Source of the DNA: a virus | Virus record (IMG/VR): IMGVR_UViG_3300022868_000009 | Location: 62,001 to 126,000 of that record | Length of the DNA stretch: 64,000 nucleotides | Direction: 5' to 3' (one strand) | Shown here: piece after piece, positions 45,441-53,148 of the stretch | Layout of the letters: each line of letters opens with the position of its first letter | Numbering within the stretch: the first letter of the stretch is position 1 | Made by a program: the position numbers and the translations under genes | Notes under the pieces: generated by a model | What the model was told of the DNA's origin: nothing | What the model saw: only the letters and a program-made list of their open reading frames with translations | The model's database searches: none

Positions 45441-46358
45441 TTATTGATTTTGTTTCTTTATTGCATCCAACAATATTCTTAAATTTTCATCACCAACAAC
45501 CAATTTTGTGATAGAACCCATTAACCATGGAGATATATCTTGTACTCTTTTTTCTCCTTGATTAAATTCTTCAGATTGAATCCACATAAATGTATTTATT
45601 TGTCTCATTGGTGTCATTTGCAATTCACCTTGTGTTCCTGAACCAGCAACATTATCAAATTTAACTAAATTAGTATCACAAATATTTAATACTCTTAAAT
45701 CATATGCAACAACTTTTCTATTAAAAAAATCACCAAGTTTTTGAAAATCTTCTGATATAGTCATATCATCCATTTGACCTGTTTTCCACATTGTATAAAG
45801 TCTTTGATATTCTTCATCATCTCGAATAACTTCATTTCTTAAAGGATTTAAAATTAGAGGATTTTTATAATCAGATTCATTCAACTTACCAGTAATACTC
45901 AAATTAATTAAATCAGGACTGTAAATAATATGAGGATTTTCACCATTAACATCATAATGTCCTTCTGACGTTCCACCAAAATATTTTTCTACATATGATC
46001 TCCAATCATCTTTTCCAACAGGAGCTTTATCAATACCACCACCTAAATATAGTTTAGTAACTGGTTTAAAACAATCACTCAAATCTGATATATCTATCAT
46101 ATTAAGAACTTTTAATTTCTTTGTTAATTCTCTTTCATTTCTATTAATTAACCATTTCCATGCTCTTCTAGATAAATAATCATTAAATTGATTCCATAAT
46201 CCAGAAAATAGAGATTCATTAACAGATTCATCAACTGATTGTAATATTATATTTTTAAGTTCTTTGATTTTATTTATAGGTAATCCTGCACTTAGAATAT
46301 CATACATATATATCTCACCCTGATTAGATTCATTAATAAATTCACCATATTTTTTCAT
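45441..46358 (-). CDS. Nucleoside deoxyribosyltransferase-like protein with tag, copy 2
   Basis: 305 residues, paralogue of the 42975 gene. Tag MKKYGEFINES (I-N-E). KLYLGGGIDKAP, NPLILNPLRNEVI (reading KNPLILNPLRNE), NICDTNLVKFD and GSGTQGELQMTP correspond one by one to copy 1. The catalytic Glu candidate is the E in GTQGEL. The ending ISPWLMGSITKLV is shared. Family level is inferred from these motifs only. Confidence 0.55.
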   Translation of the reverse strand: MKKYGEFINESNQGEIYMYDILSAGLPINKIKELKNIILQSVDESVNESLFSGLWNQFNDYLSRRAWKWLINRNERELTKKLKVLNMIDISDLSDCFKPVTKLYLGGGIDKAPVGKDDWRSYVEKYFGGTSEGHYDVNGENPHIIYSPDLINLSITGKLNESDYKNPLILNPLRNEVIRDDEEYQRLYTMWKTGQMDDMTISEDFQKLGDFFNRKVVAYDLRVLNICDTNLVKFDNVAGSGTQGELQMTPMRQINTFMWIQSEEFNQGEKRVQDISPWLMGSITKLVVGDENLRILLDAIKKQNQ

Positions 46359-46415
46359 TCTAAGTTGATAATTTTATCTTATATATTAAATATATAAAAT
46401 AAAAAATTATCCTCA

Positions 46416-46961
46416 ATGATAACTAATTTTAAAAATTTCATAATTGAAAATAATTTACCAAAAGGTACATGGGTTAAAGCCACTGAAGATGAACTTGACG
46501 AATATAATGATGAAATTCTAGATATGATTAATAAAACATACAATTACTTAGGAGGATATCCAGGAATTGATACACCAGATGATATTAACTTCAATAAAGC
46601 AGATGAATGGGAAATTATAGATTTAACTGGTGATGATGAACCAGATGCGGTCTCAGCTGATAAAATAAAACTACATGGTAAAAAATATACACTCGGAGCC
46701 AATGATGGTGAAAAACAATCAAAGATAGAATATATACAAATGATGATTGATAGGTTACATAAACCTGGCAATTATGTAGAATGTTCATATAAACTAGCCA
46801 ATTTCTTAATAAAAAATAATGCACCTATTGTAACAGACAAAAAAAATATAGAAAAAATATTAAGCAAAGAAGTAAAAATGGTGAATAATGGTTGGTATGA
46901 AAGAGAAATAAATGGAAAACGTAAACTTAATATATTATTAGGTAAACCTCTTGTAAAATAA
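46416..46961 (+). CDS. Tagged protein, possibly acetyltransferase-like
   Basis: 181 residues from MITNFKNFIIENNLPKGTW, tag ending I-I-E. ADEWEIIDLTGDDEPDAVSA and the later LANFLIKNNAPIVTD are reminiscent of GNAT-like folds of large phages, but the acetyl-CoA loop is not clear. It is divergent from the 45441 operon (57 bases between starts), so this gap should hold promoters for both. Confidence 0.45.
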   Translation: MITNFKNFIIENNLPKGTWVKATEDELDEYNDEILDMINKTYNYLGGYPGIDTPDDINFNKADEWEIIDLTGDDEPDAVSADKIKLHGKKYTLGANDGEKQSKIEYIQMMIDRLHKPGNYVECSYKLANFLIKNNAPIVTDKKNIEKILSKEVKMVNNGWYEREINGKRKLNILLGKPLVK

Positions 46962-46973
46962 TTTGTTTTACTT

Positions 46974-46998
46974 GAAAATTTTTTGTACTTTTATTTAT
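46974..46998 (+). promoter_or_regulatory. Promoter-like motif
   Basis: GAAAATTTTTTGTACTTT stands 34-58 bases before the ATG of the nucleotidase. It resembles the AAAATTT-GTATATT element before rnpB, pncB and nadE, with one change in the last block. Assignment as a promoter is by recurrence only. Confidence 0.35.
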
Positions 46999-47031
46999 AA
47001 GAAAGTTTTAGATTTTAAAAATATTAAAGAA

Positions 47032-47559
47032 ATGGATTATTTGAAAACATATACAGAAAAACAAGAAGACAAACCAACCTATAAAATATATGTAGATTTA
47101 GATGGTGTGTTATGTGATTTTAATGGAAGATTTAAGAAAGATATAGATCAAATAGGACCAGAAAAATACATAAAAAAATATGGAGTAACTAAAATGTGGC
47201 AAGAAATCGAAAAACGTGGTATAGAACATTGGAGTAACATGGATTGGATGTCTGATGGTAAAAAATTATGGAAATTTATTACAGAAAATTTTAACGATAT
47301 AGAAATATTAACTGGTTCACCTTGGGGTAAAGCTGGTCAATATGCTCACAAAGGTAAAGATATTTGGTGTAAAAGAGAACTAGGTAATATTAAAGTCAAT
47401 CATAAATCAAGTAAACAAAAATATAAATTTGCTTCTGAAAATCACATATTAATTGATGATATGAAAAGAAATACTGATATGTGGAAAGATGCTGATGGTA
47501 TTGCAATAAATCATAAATCTACCAATAAAACAATTAAAATATTAAAAAAATATATTTAA
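47032..47559 (+). CDS. 5'(3')-deoxyribonucleotidase-like HAD protein with tag
   Basis: 175 residues from MDYLKTYTEKQED. A HAD core follows: IYVDLDGVLCDFN (nucleophile Asp), EILTGSPWG and ILIDDMKRNTDMW, matching the 5' nucleotidase C-type family of phages. It would dephosphorylate deoxynucleoside monophosphates. The longer frame starting at 46963 precedes the promoter-like motif and is rejected. It ends 3 bases from the convergent primase stop. Confidence 0.78.
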   Translation: MDYLKTYTEKQEDKPTYKIYVDLDGVLCDFNGRFKKDIDQIGPEKYIKKYGVTKMWQEIEKRGIEHWSNMDWMSDGKKLWKFITENFNDIEILTGSPWGKAGQYAHKGKDIWCKRELGNIKVNHKSSKQKYKFASENHILIDDMKRNTDMWKDADGIAINHKSTNKTIKILKKYI

Positions 47560-47562
47560 TTG

Positions 47563-48759
47563 TTAAAACTTCTTCCATTTAATTTTATCCAAATAAAGTC
47601 GATCAAATTCATCTTTTGAAAAAAACTTATCTAACTTTAATTTCCCATATATATTTGGATTCTTGGCTTTTATTACTAATTCATTCAAATCTGTTATATC
47701 ATCAAATGTTTTCTTAGCTTTATATTTATCTGATTTCCCTTCAATTATTTTATCTATTAATTTATTCCATAAAAACACACCATATCCTCTATTCAACATT
47801 TTCAAAGCTTTAGAAACACCTTTAGAGTCTCTATCATAAAAGAATTTTAAATCTAACCCCTCATCTGCCTCTGTTAAGAAATTTAACAAATCATTATCAT
47901 TATTAGCTCCTACCAAACCTATAGAATTAGGATAGAATAGACTATCTAGAAAACCTTCAAATATAGTTACAGTATTTTCAAAATTAACATTTAATATGTT
48001 ATAAAAGTGAGATATTTTATTATAAGAAATAGCTTCAGATTCATCTAACATTTTACCTGGATTCATATAGTTATACAACTCTTCAAATTCAACAATTTTA
48101 TAAAATCTCTTATCAGCGTCTTTTTCTAAATTACGCAACTGAATACCTAACAATTTTTCATTATTTCTATTTAACAAAATCATCACAGGACTTTTAAATA
48201 CGACTTTACCATCTCTCATTTTACGGTATAGTCCTTGATAAATATGTTCGTGGTTGTGTATTTGTCTAGTATATTTCAAATATTGATATACGTGTGAATT
48301 AGTTTGTACGGGTTTAATATCTATTAACCAACTATTTTTACGATTATTCATATATTTAACCCATTCTTCAATATCAATAAGTTTATCTAATACTGTATAA
48401 TTATATTCGGTTCGATTATACTTTGTACATTGATCAATATGTTTATAAATTTTAATCTTTTCATCCATATCAATTTCTATATTAAATAATTCACATAACT
48501 TTACAAAAGACATTCTTTCGTCGCAGTTGAAACAAATATATCTTAGACTATCTAGGTATAAATTTCCTCTTTTCTTACTAGCAACTTTTTCGCTATCTCC
48601 ACAGATTGGACAAGCAAAATTAAGTCTACTGGGATTAGAATGATTTGGAAATCTCTTTATTTTTTGTTTTTGTGTTAATTTGTGTTCTTTGTCTAGAATG
48701 TCTTGTATTTTACTTTCAATACTTTCTAAATTAACACCAATATCTTTTTTTTCTGCCAT
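47563..48759 (-). CDS. DNA primase, DnaG/gp61-type
   Basis: 398 residues. Zinc-binding domain CPICGDSEKVASKKRGNLY with CFNCD near residues 50-80, then a connector, and a TOPRIM domain with VTIFEGFLDSLF, IGLVGANNDND and KFFYDRDSKG (the DxD metal site). It makes RNA primers for lagging-strand synthesis. Comparable in size to T4 gp61, but no helicase gene is in the window. The C-terminal 80 residues (FDDITDLNELV) probably bind the helicase. Confidence 0.85.
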   Translation of the reverse strand: MAEKKDIGVNLESIESKIQDILDKEHKLTQKQKIKRFPNHSNPSRLNFACPICGDSEKVASKKRGNLYLDSLRYICFNCDERMSFVKLCELFNIEIDMDEKIKIYKHIDQCTKYNRTEYNYTVLDKLIDIEEWVKYMNNRKNSWLIDIKPVQTNSHVYQYLKYTRQIHNHEHIYQGLYRKMRDGKVVFKSPVMILLNRNNEKLLGIQLRNLEKDADKRFYKIVEFEELYNYMNPGKMLDESEAISYNKISHFYNILNVNFENTVTIFEGFLDSLFYPNSIGLVGANNDNDLLNFLTEADEGLDLKFFYDRDSKGVSKALKMLNRGYGVFLWNKLIDKIIEGKSDKYKAKKTFDDITDLNELVIKAKNPNIYGKLKLDKFFSKDEFDRLYLDKIKWKKF

Positions 48760-48835
48760 AATAAATTTTAAAATTAAACTTTTTAGATCATTATATTTAT
48801 AATGTATAAATAATGAAGTTTAAAAAATTAATATT

Positions 48836-48958
48836 ATGTTAAAAAGTCTAATCTATGGTGCTGCTATCGTGTCAACAATTGTAACCATACTAATAATCAA
48901 TAAAGTAGAGTCAAATTCATATAAAAAAGGTCTTGAAGATAAAAATGAAAAAAGATGA
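48836..48958 (+). CDS. Small single-TM protein
   Basis: 40 residues (MLKSLIYGAAIVSTIVTIL and on). One transmembrane helix covers residues 4-22, followed by a charged tail SNSYKKGLEDKNEKR. It overlaps the start of the next gene by 14 bases. The topology resembles small phage lysis or immunity peptides, but there is no direct evidence for such a role. Confidence 0.5.
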   Translation: MLKSLIYGAAIVSTIVTILIINKVESNSYKKGLEDKNEKR

Positions 48959-49187
48959 TATAAAAATAAAAATATCAGAACTTAATAAAATATTTGAAAA
49001 TGCTCAGAAAGAAATAGAATATATTAAAAGTATATGTATTCACGAAGATTATAAAATATCATTACATAACTTTGGACAATTTGAAATTGTACAAAGAGTT
49101 TGTATATATTGTGGCAAATCACTCGGTGATCCAAATGATAAAGAATTAGATAATTGGAAAAAATATAATTTGGCACAAAATTTGTAA
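48945..49187 (+). CDS. Small zinc-binding protein
   Basis: 80 residues from the ATG at 48945 (a TTG at 48933 in frame is also possible). A coiled-coil N-terminus (ISELNKIFENAQKEIEYIKS) precedes CIHEDYKISLHN and CIYCGKSLGDP, a C-H...CxxC zinc site. Probable nucleic-acid- or protein-binding adaptor. Confidence 0.55.
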   Translation: MKKDDIKIKISELNKIFENAQKEIEYIKSICIHEDYKISLHNFGQFEIVQRVCIYCGKSLGDPNDKELDNWKKYNLAQNL

Positions 49188-49205
49188 TATTAACTGTAAA
49201 AAGTT

Positions 49206-49535
49206 ATGAAATTCTTTTACCTAATATTACTATTTTTACTATCCCTCACAATTTCCGCACAAAAAATTTACAAAGTTGATTATAAATATGATGCAGATAT
49301 AAAAGTATATGTTGCTGATTATAAATATGATGCAGATTTGATTGTTTATATCGTAGATTATAAATATGATGCAAATAAAGATGGTTTATGGTATTTCGTA
49401 AATTATAAATATGATGCAGATAAGACAATTTATTTTGTAGATTATAAATACGATGCAAATTTAATAATTTACTTCTGTGATTATAAGTATGATGTAGGTT
49501 GGAAAAATAAATCTAAAATACATTTATTAAGATAA
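49206..49535 (+). CDS. Secreted repeat protein (YKYDA repeats, DUF6150-like)
   Basis: 109 residues. Signal peptide MKFFYLILLFLLSLTISAQ with the SAQ cleavage site usual in Bacteroidota. Six tandem units of about 15 residues follow, each with VDYKYDADxxVYxV. Such proteins occur in Bacteroidota genomes as a family of unknown function. The nucleotide repeats (GATTATAAATATGATGCA) are well conserved. It is probably a host-acquired gene. Role in infection unknown. Confidence 0.7.
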   Translation: MKFFYLILLFLLSLTISAQKIYKVDYKYDADIKVYVADYKYDADLIVYIVDYKYDANKDGLWYFVNYKYDADKTIYFVDYKYDANLIIYFCDYKYDVGWKNKSKIHLLR

Positions 49536-49547
49536 ATATATAATTTA

Positions 49548-49751
49548 ATGAAATGGGATAAATTTATTGATGATACTTTCCAACTTAAAGAATGGGATTA
49601 TATAGATCCTAAAATAATAAATTACATTAAAGATAATTTTTTGACACTTAATAAAGATAATGTTAAAAAGTTACATCTTCCCAAAAAATTAACACACCAT
49701 ATTTCAATTAGATTAGAATATTTAGAAGAATTTTCTAATATTAGACCTTAA
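49548..49751 (+). CDS. Small hypothetical protein
   Basis: 67 residues (MKWDKFIDDTFQLKEWDYID), mostly helical, starting 12 bases after the secreted repeat gene. Nothing recognised. The first ten residues are weakly like the tags, without a final [LI]xE. It is the last protein gene before the RNA region. Confidence 0.45.
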   Translation: MKWDKFIDDTFQLKEWDYIDPKIINYIKDNFLTLNKDNVKKLHLPKKLTHHISIRLEYLEEFSNIRP

Positions 49752-50124
49752 TTAATATTCTCAAAGAATTCTTTAACAGGTAATAATATATAACGTGTGC
49801 GCGCGCATGCGTATATAAAAAAATTTTTCAAAAGATTAAAATTTTTAAAAATTTTATTTCATTAATATTATCTTTAACGGTAATACTTATTTTCCTAAGA
49901 ATAAAGAATTTTCAACTTATTGAATTTTTTAGTATAATTAGTATAATCTTTTAATTTTAGAAAAAAGTGACTTTTTAAGTCAAATATATAATTTTCACAC
50001 TTTTATAAATTTTTAAAATTTTTAAACTTTTTAAAATTTTGAAAGTACAAGAAAATAGATTACGAAAAAATAATATTTTTTTAAAGATTTTTCGAAATCA
50101 AAACGTTCTTTAAAATATTGTAAA
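49752..50124. other. AT-rich gene-free leader of the giant RNA, with alternating Pu-Py tract
   Basis: No gene is visible. A strictly alternating purine-pyrimidine stretch (49794-49816: CGTGTGCGCGCGCATGCGTA and on) stands out in otherwise A/T-rich sequence and could adopt Z-DNA or mark a regulatory site. Downstream are low-complexity A/T runs (about 49990-50045). The promoter of the giant RNA should be near 50090-50125, but no clear element was identified. Confidence 0.5.
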
Positions 50125-51372
50125 ATATAGTCTGTGCTTGGGCAGACGTTCATCTTCGGATGGAGCAGATAAAACATCGTAAGGTGTCGAAAGAGAGGAA
50201 GGTCACTTATTCTCGCCAATAGTCTTCGGATTATGGTCAATCTAAGCAAGTCTCATTTTTGTCTTGACCAACAAGACAGCCTCAATAGAAAGGGGATAAG
50301 ATGAAACAACGTGAGTAACGATCTTTGGTAAGAATAAGATGGCTCAATTGCCCGCAAGGGGAACAAAAGTTATCAAATATAGAATGGGGACATTCCAATA
50401 TCGTTTAATCCACTCATTAAGTGTTCGTTGATAGATAAGAGATAGAATAGTAGTTCGAATGTGGAAAGTTAGAGCATTATTCAGTTTCAAAGGTGTTGAA
50501 AGATGTCTTAACAAACGGCACAGTAAGTCCTCCGGGCTGAAACGCATACGAAGGGTCGTATTTTGTAAGGTGAAACTTATGAATCGGTGGACAGGCACTT
50601 TGTGGTGATATCATTTTTTATTAGCTCACAATGGTAGAGCAGTAGTATTCTAACTAAAGGTAGATGGTTCAATTCCATCATAAAAAAAGCAAAGTCCCTG
50701 TCCGTCTGTTAAGTAAAGGTGCTTAAAACTTTACACTTCGGTGAATAAAGTGGATTCAAAGCTCGCAAGGTAGAGAATCTTTGATACAGTAGCCTCAACT
50801 TTTAACCCTAGCAGGTTATTAACGCCACGATAGTGGTGAGTGTACGCAAAATATCGAGTAACTTAATAGTACTAGTGATGTAACCACATAAAAAGTTACA
50901 GTACAGCTGGTGTACATAGTTGCCTTTCGAGGGATTATGTGGACAATTCAGGAACGAAGAATAGCAACTCTTTGATAATCTGAAGAAAGCAAAACATATA
51001 ATAAACTGTGTGTTTTACCAGTATGACAGTTTTTAGTCTCAAAATTGTTTCTCTATCAAGATAAAAACCTTGACGTGGTGATAGAGCTTTAAACTAATAT
51101 TTATCAAATGTGAAAAAAGTAGTAGAAATTAAAAGACGCAACACGCAGCCCGTTCTCTGCGCTACTTCACAAAAATGTGAACGATAAAAATCTTCACATT
51201 TAAATACACCAAGAATAACACCATCACTGTAGCCCTAAAGGAGTGATGTTGTCGCATAAAAACGATTAGTGTTAGTGTGTGTTTGAGAAGACGACGGGGG
51301 ATTTCACAAAAGTAACATGAATCAAGTAGTGTGAAATAAGAAATTCCTCCAAGTTTTCTCGGAAAATTTTTT
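50125..51372 (+). ncRNA. Giant structured noncoding RNA (GOLLD/ROOL-like by context)
   Basis: About 1.25 kb with higher GC than its flanks and no plausible coding frame on the plus strand. Many hairpins can be read directly: GTCTG/CAGAC (50130-50147), UUCG tetraloops at 50151-50162 and 50219-50234, a GCAA tetraloop on CCC/GGG (50351-50360), ATACGA/TCGTAT (50546-50561), CTCTATCA/TGATAGAG (51051-51086), a 9-bp helix 51106-51114/51193-51201, CATCACT/AGTGATG (51222-51248) and ATTTCACA/TGTGAAAT (51301-51337). A weak hairpin plus T7 at 51353-51370 may end it. Large ornate RNAs of this size occur in phages beside tRNAs. The strand is inferred from the tRNA-like domain and the orientation of the downstream tRNAs. 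Exact ends and class are unproven. Confidence 0.75.
50615..50687 (+). tRNA. tRNA-like cloverleaf embedded in the giant RNA
   Basis: A 73-base cloverleaf: acceptor TTTTTAT/ATAAAAA (7 bp), D arm GCTC/GAGC with GG in the loop, T arm GATGG/CCATC around TTCAATT. By position the anticodon triplet would be TCT (Arg) after U33, but the anticodon stem (GTAGT/CTAAA) hardly pairs. An alternative TAGT/ACTA helix leaves a 6-base loop. No CCA is encoded. It is enclosed by a 14-bp helix with one mismatch (50589-50602 with 50690-50703), so it is built as an arm of the larger RNA. Decoding function is doubtful. Confidence 0.75.
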
Positions 51373-51380
51373 TATGCAAG

Positions 51381-51397
51381 AAATAATTTGTATATTG
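51381..51397 (+). promoter_or_regulatory. Promoter-like motif
   Basis: AAATAATTTGTATATTG, a variant of the GTATATT-containing element upstream of rnpB, pncB and nadE. It lies about 54 bases before the structured small transcript and its mini-ORF. Support is recurrence and position only. Confidence 0.35.
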
Positions 51398-51450
51398 TCA
51401 AAAATAGAGAATAAATATTTAATATATAAAAAATAGTAAAAACAGAAACA

Positions 51451-51568
51451 ATGAATAATACTTTTAAACATAATAGTTCATCTTTTCATAAGTGGTTTAG
51501 CCGCTTCGGATCGGGAATGTTATGCCTTAAAAGTTAAGATTAAAAAATATTAATCAACAAAGGGACAA
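51451..51568 (+). ncRNA. Small structured transcript, with possible 28-residue ORF
   Basis: Between the giant RNA and the tRNAs. ACTTTTAA (51460-51467) pairs with TTAAAAGT (51527-51534), CATAA (51487-51491) with TTATG (51520-51524), and an inner AGTGG/CCGCT hairpin follows. A terminator comes right after. The same stretch also encodes an ATG-initiated 28-residue frame (51451-51537, ending SRFGSGMLCLKS). I cannot tell whether the RNA, the peptide, or both matter. Confidence 0.45.
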
Positions 51569-51597
51569 ACTCGATTCTAACAAGATTCGGGTTTTTT
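51569..51597 (+). terminator. Intrinsic terminator
   Basis: ACTCGATTCT and AGATTCGGGT form a 10-base stem (one mismatch, one G-T) with a 4-base loop followed by TTTTTT. It would end the small transcript before tRNA-His. A similar terminator lies at 53119. Confidence 0.75.
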
Positions 51598-51626
51598 GTT
51601 TTTTATAAACGTTCTTAAAAATATAT

Positions 51627-51702
51627 GGTGGTTATAGTGTTAGTGGTAGCACGGCAGGTTGTGGTTCTGTTAGGATGGATTCAAATTCCATTAATCACCC
51701 CA
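51627..51702 (+). tRNA. tRNA-His (GTG)
   Basis: Acceptor GTGGTTA/TAATCAC plus the extra G at -1 (51627) opposite C73, the identity feature of tRNA-His. D arm GTGT/GCAC, anticodon loop TTGTGGT with GTG at 51661-51663, T arm with TTCAAAT. CCA is encoded at the 3' end. It is the first of a set of three tRNAs in 300 bases. Confidence 0.88.
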
Positions 51703-51712
51703 AATTTAACAC

Positions 51713-51783
51713 AGGTCTATAGTGTAACGGTAGCATAAGTGATTCCAAACCACTTGGTCCGGGTTCAAATCCTGGTAGGCCTG
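51713..51783 (+). tRNA. tRNA-Trp (CCA)
   Basis: Acceptor AGGTCTA/TAGGCCT with discriminator G, as in bacterial tRNA-Trp. D arm GTGT/GCAT, anticodon loop TTCCAAA giving CCA, T arm CCGGG/CCTGG around TTCAAAT. The last anticodon-stem pair is A-C. No encoded 3' CCA, so end addition is needed. Confidence 0.85.
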
Positions 51784-51852
51784 CGAGAAGTTTAAATATG
51801 GTTAAATGAAGGATGGTTAAAAGGTAGAAAAATGAAATATTAATACAAATTT

Positions 51853-51925
51853 GGAACCGTGGTGTAGGTGGTCTGCACGATACTCTGAAGAAGTATAGGT
51901 ACCCGTTCAACTCGGGTCGGTTCCA
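51853..51925 (+). tRNA. tRNA-Phe (GAA)
   Basis: Acceptor GGAACCG/CGGTTCC, discriminator A. D arm GTGT/GCAC, perfect anticodon stem ATACT/AGTAT with loop CTGAAGA (GAA after U33), T arm CCCG/CGGG type around TTCAACT. No encoded CCA. The preceding 69 bases (51784-51852) hold nothing recognisable. Confidence 0.85.
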
Positions 51926-52002
51926 CTTTAAACTTTTAAATTTTAATATATATTAATGTGAAGAAAGAACCAGTTTTAATGAAAAATAATAAAAATTAAC
52001 AA

Positions 52003-52749
52003 ATGAAAAAATATACACAATTTAGTAAATCTTTAGAAAAAATCAATCAAAATATGGAATTATTTGAAAAAGCTATCGATCAAAATCAAAAAGAAAAAAT
52101 AGATAGATATATTAATGCAAACAATTACAAAAAAGTTCTATCAGAACTAAAACAAATTATTTTTAATTTAAAAAAAGAAATTAAAAATTCCAATTTTGAT
52201 GATTTCATTTATAAACAGAACAATAAAGATATAGAAATAATATATAATCCGACTATTCGTGGTATTTTAACCTATTTAGATGGTAAAAGAGTAGAATTTG
52301 AATATGGAAAAGAAGAGAATCAACAAAAAATCTTAAACACTATCTATATTGATGGTGAAAGAGACCCATTTTTAGATATAACTATTCAACCACCATTTAA
52401 TCAGATACATATTAATAATGGTTTGCCAGTTTTTATGAAAGGTCTAGGATTAGGTAAAAAAGTTTACAAAAAACTAATTAAAGATTTTGGTTATCTTTCT
52501 TCTTTTAAAGGAATAAAACCTTCTATTGAAAGTGATTTGGTTTGGGATACTTTAGCTGATGATAGAGAATTGTTCACTTTTGTGAATGATAACAATATCA
52601 TTTGTTTTTGGAATGAAGTAGATTATGATATTATAATTATTAAATTGAAAGAATTTTACAAAATAAAAGGACAAAAAATCTTTGATAACGATTTTAAAAA
52701 GTTATATAACTTAACTGATGAAAAAATAGAACAAATAATTAATATATAA
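52003..52749 (+). CDS. GNAT-like phage protein with weak tag
   Basis: 248 residues. The N-terminus MKKYTQFSKSLEKINQ resembles the tags but lacks a clear [LI]xE. The middle has FMKGLGLGKKVYKKLIKDFG, similar to the acetyl-CoA loop and following helix of GNAT folds, then a domain ending in helical coils. Catalysis is not shown. It lies between the two tRNA groups and is followed by another tagged gene. Confidence 0.45.
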   Translation: MKKYTQFSKSLEKINQNMELFEKAIDQNQKEKIDRYINANNYKKVLSELKQIIFNLKKEIKNSNFDDFIYKQNNKDIEIIYNPTIRGILTYLDGKRVEFEYGKEENQQKILNTIYIDGERDPFLDITIQPPFNQIHINNGLPVFMKGLGLGKKVYKKLIKDFGYLSSFKGIKPSIESDLVWDTLADDRELFTFVNDNNIICFWNEVDYDIIIIKLKEFYKIKGQKIFDNDFKKLYNLTDEKIEQIINI

Positions 52750-52767
52750 AGAAAATCAATTTTAAAC

Positions 52768-53016
52768 ATGAAAATTAAAAGATATAATGAATCATTAATT
52801 GATAATGATAATAACACTAGAGAAGATTTCAATGAAGAAATTGATGATCTAATATCAGAATTAAAGATAAGATATAATAATTTTAATAATTTAATTGATT
52901 CATACAAAATAATAGAAAAAAGTAAAACAGAAGAATGGGAAAAAGTTAGAAATGAACTAAGAGGCGCATTTGATGGTTTTAAAAATGAATTAATACAAAA
53001 AATTAAAAAATTTTAA
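52768..53016 (+). CDS. Small tagged coiled-coil protein
   Basis: 82 residues from MKIKRYNESLIDND. After the tag, a helical stretch (DDLISELKIRYNNFNNLIDS) predicts a coiled coil, ending with basic residues. No family. After it, 53017-53118 is gene-free and includes a CCTAAA/TTTAGG hairpin (53091-53104). Confidence 0.5.
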   Translation: MKIKRYNESLIDNDNNTREDFNEEIDDLISELKIRYNNFNNLIDSYKIIEKSKTEEWEKVRNELRGAFDGFKNELIQKIKKF

Positions 53017-53118
53017 ATAATGATTATAATTAACATAAATAGTAAATCGAAAAAGAATAGTCGTCTGAAAACGGCTCGGAATTGTATTACCTAAATTTTT
53101 AGGTACAAAGAATTACAA

Positions 53119-53146
53119 ACCGAGTCTGAAAAGATTCGGTTTTTTT
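53119..53146 (+). terminator. Intrinsic terminator
   Basis: ACCGAGTCT and AGATTCGGT form a 9-bp stem (one G-T) with a GAAA-type loop, followed by seven T. It ends transcription just 3 bases before tRNA-Lys, so the second tRNA group either reads through or starts from its own promoter. Confidence 0.8.
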
Positions 53147-53148
53147 AT

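Noticed and set aside
46544-46824. Minus-strand frames opposite the 46416 gene
   Set aside because: Shadows of a tagged gene on the plus strand. Low-complexity peptides without domain or start context.
50031-50598. Two minus-strand open frames within the giant RNA
   Set aside because: Atypical composition for this genome, no domain, no operon context, and they cross strong hairpins. The structured RNA explains the region better.
50125-51372. Group I or II intron, or rRNA fragment, as explanation for the structured region
   Set aside because: No recognisable P/Q/R/S core, domain V or split flanking exon, and no known rRNA stretches. The embedded tRNA arm and size fit giant phage RNAs better.
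51695-51910. Minus-strand frame across tRNA-Trp and tRNA-Phe
   Set aside because: Antisense to tRNAs. The LPGFEPGPSGLE peptide is the standard antisense T-arm artefact.
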